From positions 1-35,028 of the forward strand of contig CANQDW010000019.1 of assembly GCA_947593975.1 (NCBI GenBank): 35,028 nt of DNA, in the 5' to 3' direction. Positions 33,903 to 35,028 of this stretch are shown here, in pieces. The translations under genes and the position numbers were made by a program. The notes beneath the pieces are model-generated. The model was not told where the DNA came from and ran no database searches. It saw only the letters and a program-made list of their open reading frames with translations. Every line of letters begins with the position of its first letter. The stretch's first letter is position 1. The stretch is from an uncultured Lachnospiraceae bacterium (lineage in GTDB: Bacteria; Bacillota; Clostridia; Lachnospirales; Lachnospiraceae).

Positions 33903-35026
33903 CATGTCCTCCATTTATTTTTATTATCCCAGTTTTTTATAATGTCCGAATCCTGCATACGGTATCTTACTCCCTTGATCTCCTGATAAGTTTCATGCCC
34001 TTTGCCCGCAACGATTACCATATCCCCTTTTTGCGCCGCATTAAGCGCCGCCTCAATGGCTTTCTGCCTGTCGGATATCATGGTATACTTTCCGCATCCG
34101 GATGAAATGCCGCATTCCTTTATCTTATCGCTTTCCTTAAGCACCTTTAATATGCCTTTTTCGATATCCTTCATGATATCTTCGGGCTCTTCGTACCTTG
34201 GATTGTCTGAAGTAACTACCGTAATATCCGAAAACTCCGCCGATACTTCGCCCATCTTAAACCTGCGCTCGCGCGAACGGTTCCCGCCGCATCCGAACAC
34301 GGTTATAAGTCTTTTCTTCGCATACTTTCTCATCGCTTTAAGCAAAAGTTCAAGGCTTATCTCATTGTGGGCATAATCCACTATTACCGTATAATCCGTA
34401 TCAACCGGCACTATTTCAAGCCTTCCTTTCACATAAAAGTCCGATAAGGCGCGGGACATAAAAGAAAGCCTTTCCTTAATACCATGCTCCAACAGGATTA
34501 TATCACATACCGTTACCGCTGCCAAAGCATTATATACAGAAAATATACCGGGAAGGTTAAGCGAAAAAGACTGCCGCCTAAAGTCTTCTCTCTTACCGCA
34601 TACATTCGCCGCAAACATAACGCCGGGAGCGCCGTCCATAAGCGAAAGATTGACCCGATCTGCGTAAACCATGCTGTATGCCCCGTCAAAGCCTTTTTTG
34701 TCTTCTCCTATCCCATAACAGGAAATCCTTCCGGCGATACTGCTGTTTTTCATAAACAATGCATATTCGTCGTCCTTATTAAATATACCATGTCTGCTCT
34801 GTTCAAACAACATCGACTTGCACTGTATGTATTCATCCATGCTCTCATGCTCGTCTTTTCCGATATGATCCCTTGACAGATTGGTAAATATGCCGTAGTC
34901 AAATATCATACCGCACACCCTGCGCATTTTAAGCGCCTGCGACGATACTTCCATTACTGCCGCCTGTACTCCGCCGTCCCGCATCTGCGCCAGTATCTTC
35001 TGCAGCTTTACCGGCTCGGGCGTAGT
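33902..35026 (-). CDS. murE: UDP-MurNAc-tripeptide synthetase MurE, C-terminal part
   Basis: The last 374 residues of a Mur ligase of about 490; the 5' end is beyond the right edge. The frame is open past ATG 34984 with TTPEPVKLQ upstream, which matches MurE, so that ATG is internal. Motifs are VMEVSSQAL (usually SSHAL), NLSRDH, DYAHN, and GCGGNRSRERR followed by DNPRYEEP. The DNPR motif is associated with MurE enzymes that add meso-diaminopimelate rather than lysine, in agreement with dapL in this window. It is the first visible gene of the housekeeping operon; its stop overlaps the murF start. Confidence 0.95.
   Translation of the reverse strand, partial: TTPEPVKLQKILAQMRDGGVQAAVMEVSSQALKMRRVCGMIFDYGIFTNLSRDHIGKDEHESMDEYIQCKSMLFEQSRHGIFNKDDEYALFMKNSSIAGRISCYGIGEDKKGFDGAYSMVYADRVNLSLMDGAPGVMFAANVCGKREDFRRQSFSLNLPGIFSVYNALAAVTVCDIILLEHGIKERLSFMSRALSDFYVKGRLEIVPVDTDYTVIVDYAHNEISLELLLKAMRKYAKKRLITVFGCGGNRSRERRFKMGEVSAEFSDITVVTSDNPRYEEPEDIMKDIEKGILKVLKESDKIKECGISSGCGKYTMISDRQKAIEAALNAAQKGDMVIVAGKGHETYQEIKGVRYRMQDSDIIKNWDNKNKWRT
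33908..33912 (-). promoter_or_regulatory. Ribosome binding site of murF inside murE
   Basis: GGAGG on the minus strand, 5 bases before ATG 33902 and inside the last murE codons. It decides the murF start among three closely spaced ATGs. Confidence 0.7.
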
Positions 35027-35028
35027 AT

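Overview
The window looks like chromosomal DNA of an anaerobic Clostridia member, most likely Lachnospiraceae-like. This is inferred from gene content and order (murE-murF-priA-zinc ribbon-def-fmt-Zn peptidase-rsmB-rlmN-PP2C-PASTA kinase-rsgA-rpe), strong AGGAGG-type ribosome binding sites, AT-rich gaps and frequent ATA isoleucine codons. An LL-diaminopimelate aminotransferase and a MurE with a DNPR motif point to meso-DAP peptidoglycan. No rRNA, tRNA, CRISPR array, IS element or phage gene was seen.

Layout. (1) 2-847, plus strand: the 3' part of dapL, ending at a hairpin shared with the convergent minus-strand unit. (2) 869-4667, minus strand: a Stealth-family sugar-phosphate transferase followed by a MOP-type flippase fused to an NTP_transf_5-like nucleotidyltransferase domain. 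(3) 4758-7455: two paralogous DUF4874/DUF4832-type proteins, tail to tail, overlapping by 68 bp at their 3' ends. (4) 7436-20521, minus strand: one long apparent operon from a consensus promoter at 20556-20584. Its order is PqqD-like, SDR-PelD fusion, PelE, a GT-C-like membrane protein, a DUF2194/PelA-like protein, PelF, PelG, DUF2304, GT4, GT2 and a DUF4832 protein. (5) 20710-35026, minus strand: a compact housekeeping operon from murE (cut by the window edge) to rpe, closed by a terminator at 20652-20688.

How the genes may work together. Region 4 is a Gram-positive-type Pel exopolysaccharide locus. PelF would be the synthase glycosyltransferase, PelG the membrane exporter, and PelD/PelE the c-di-GMP-responsive membrane complex; PelD keeps an RxxD I-site and has lost GGDEF. 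The locus also carries what looks like a lipid-phosphate-sugar decoration set: a GT2 polyprenyl-phosphate glycosyltransferase, a DUF2304 partner and a large GT-C-like protein. A reasonable hypothesis is a Pel-like polymer decorated outside the cell, with DUF4832 proteins as candidate glycan-cutting enzymes. The Stealth/flippase pair suggests a second, phosphodiester-containing glycan or a further modification.

Other notable points: rlmN is frameshifted at a run of nine A, which separates its catalytic C-terminal Cys motif from the rest of the protein. The SDR domain fused to PelD lacks the catalytic YxxxK. A lone PqqD-like protein heads the Pel operon without any visible radical-SAM partner.
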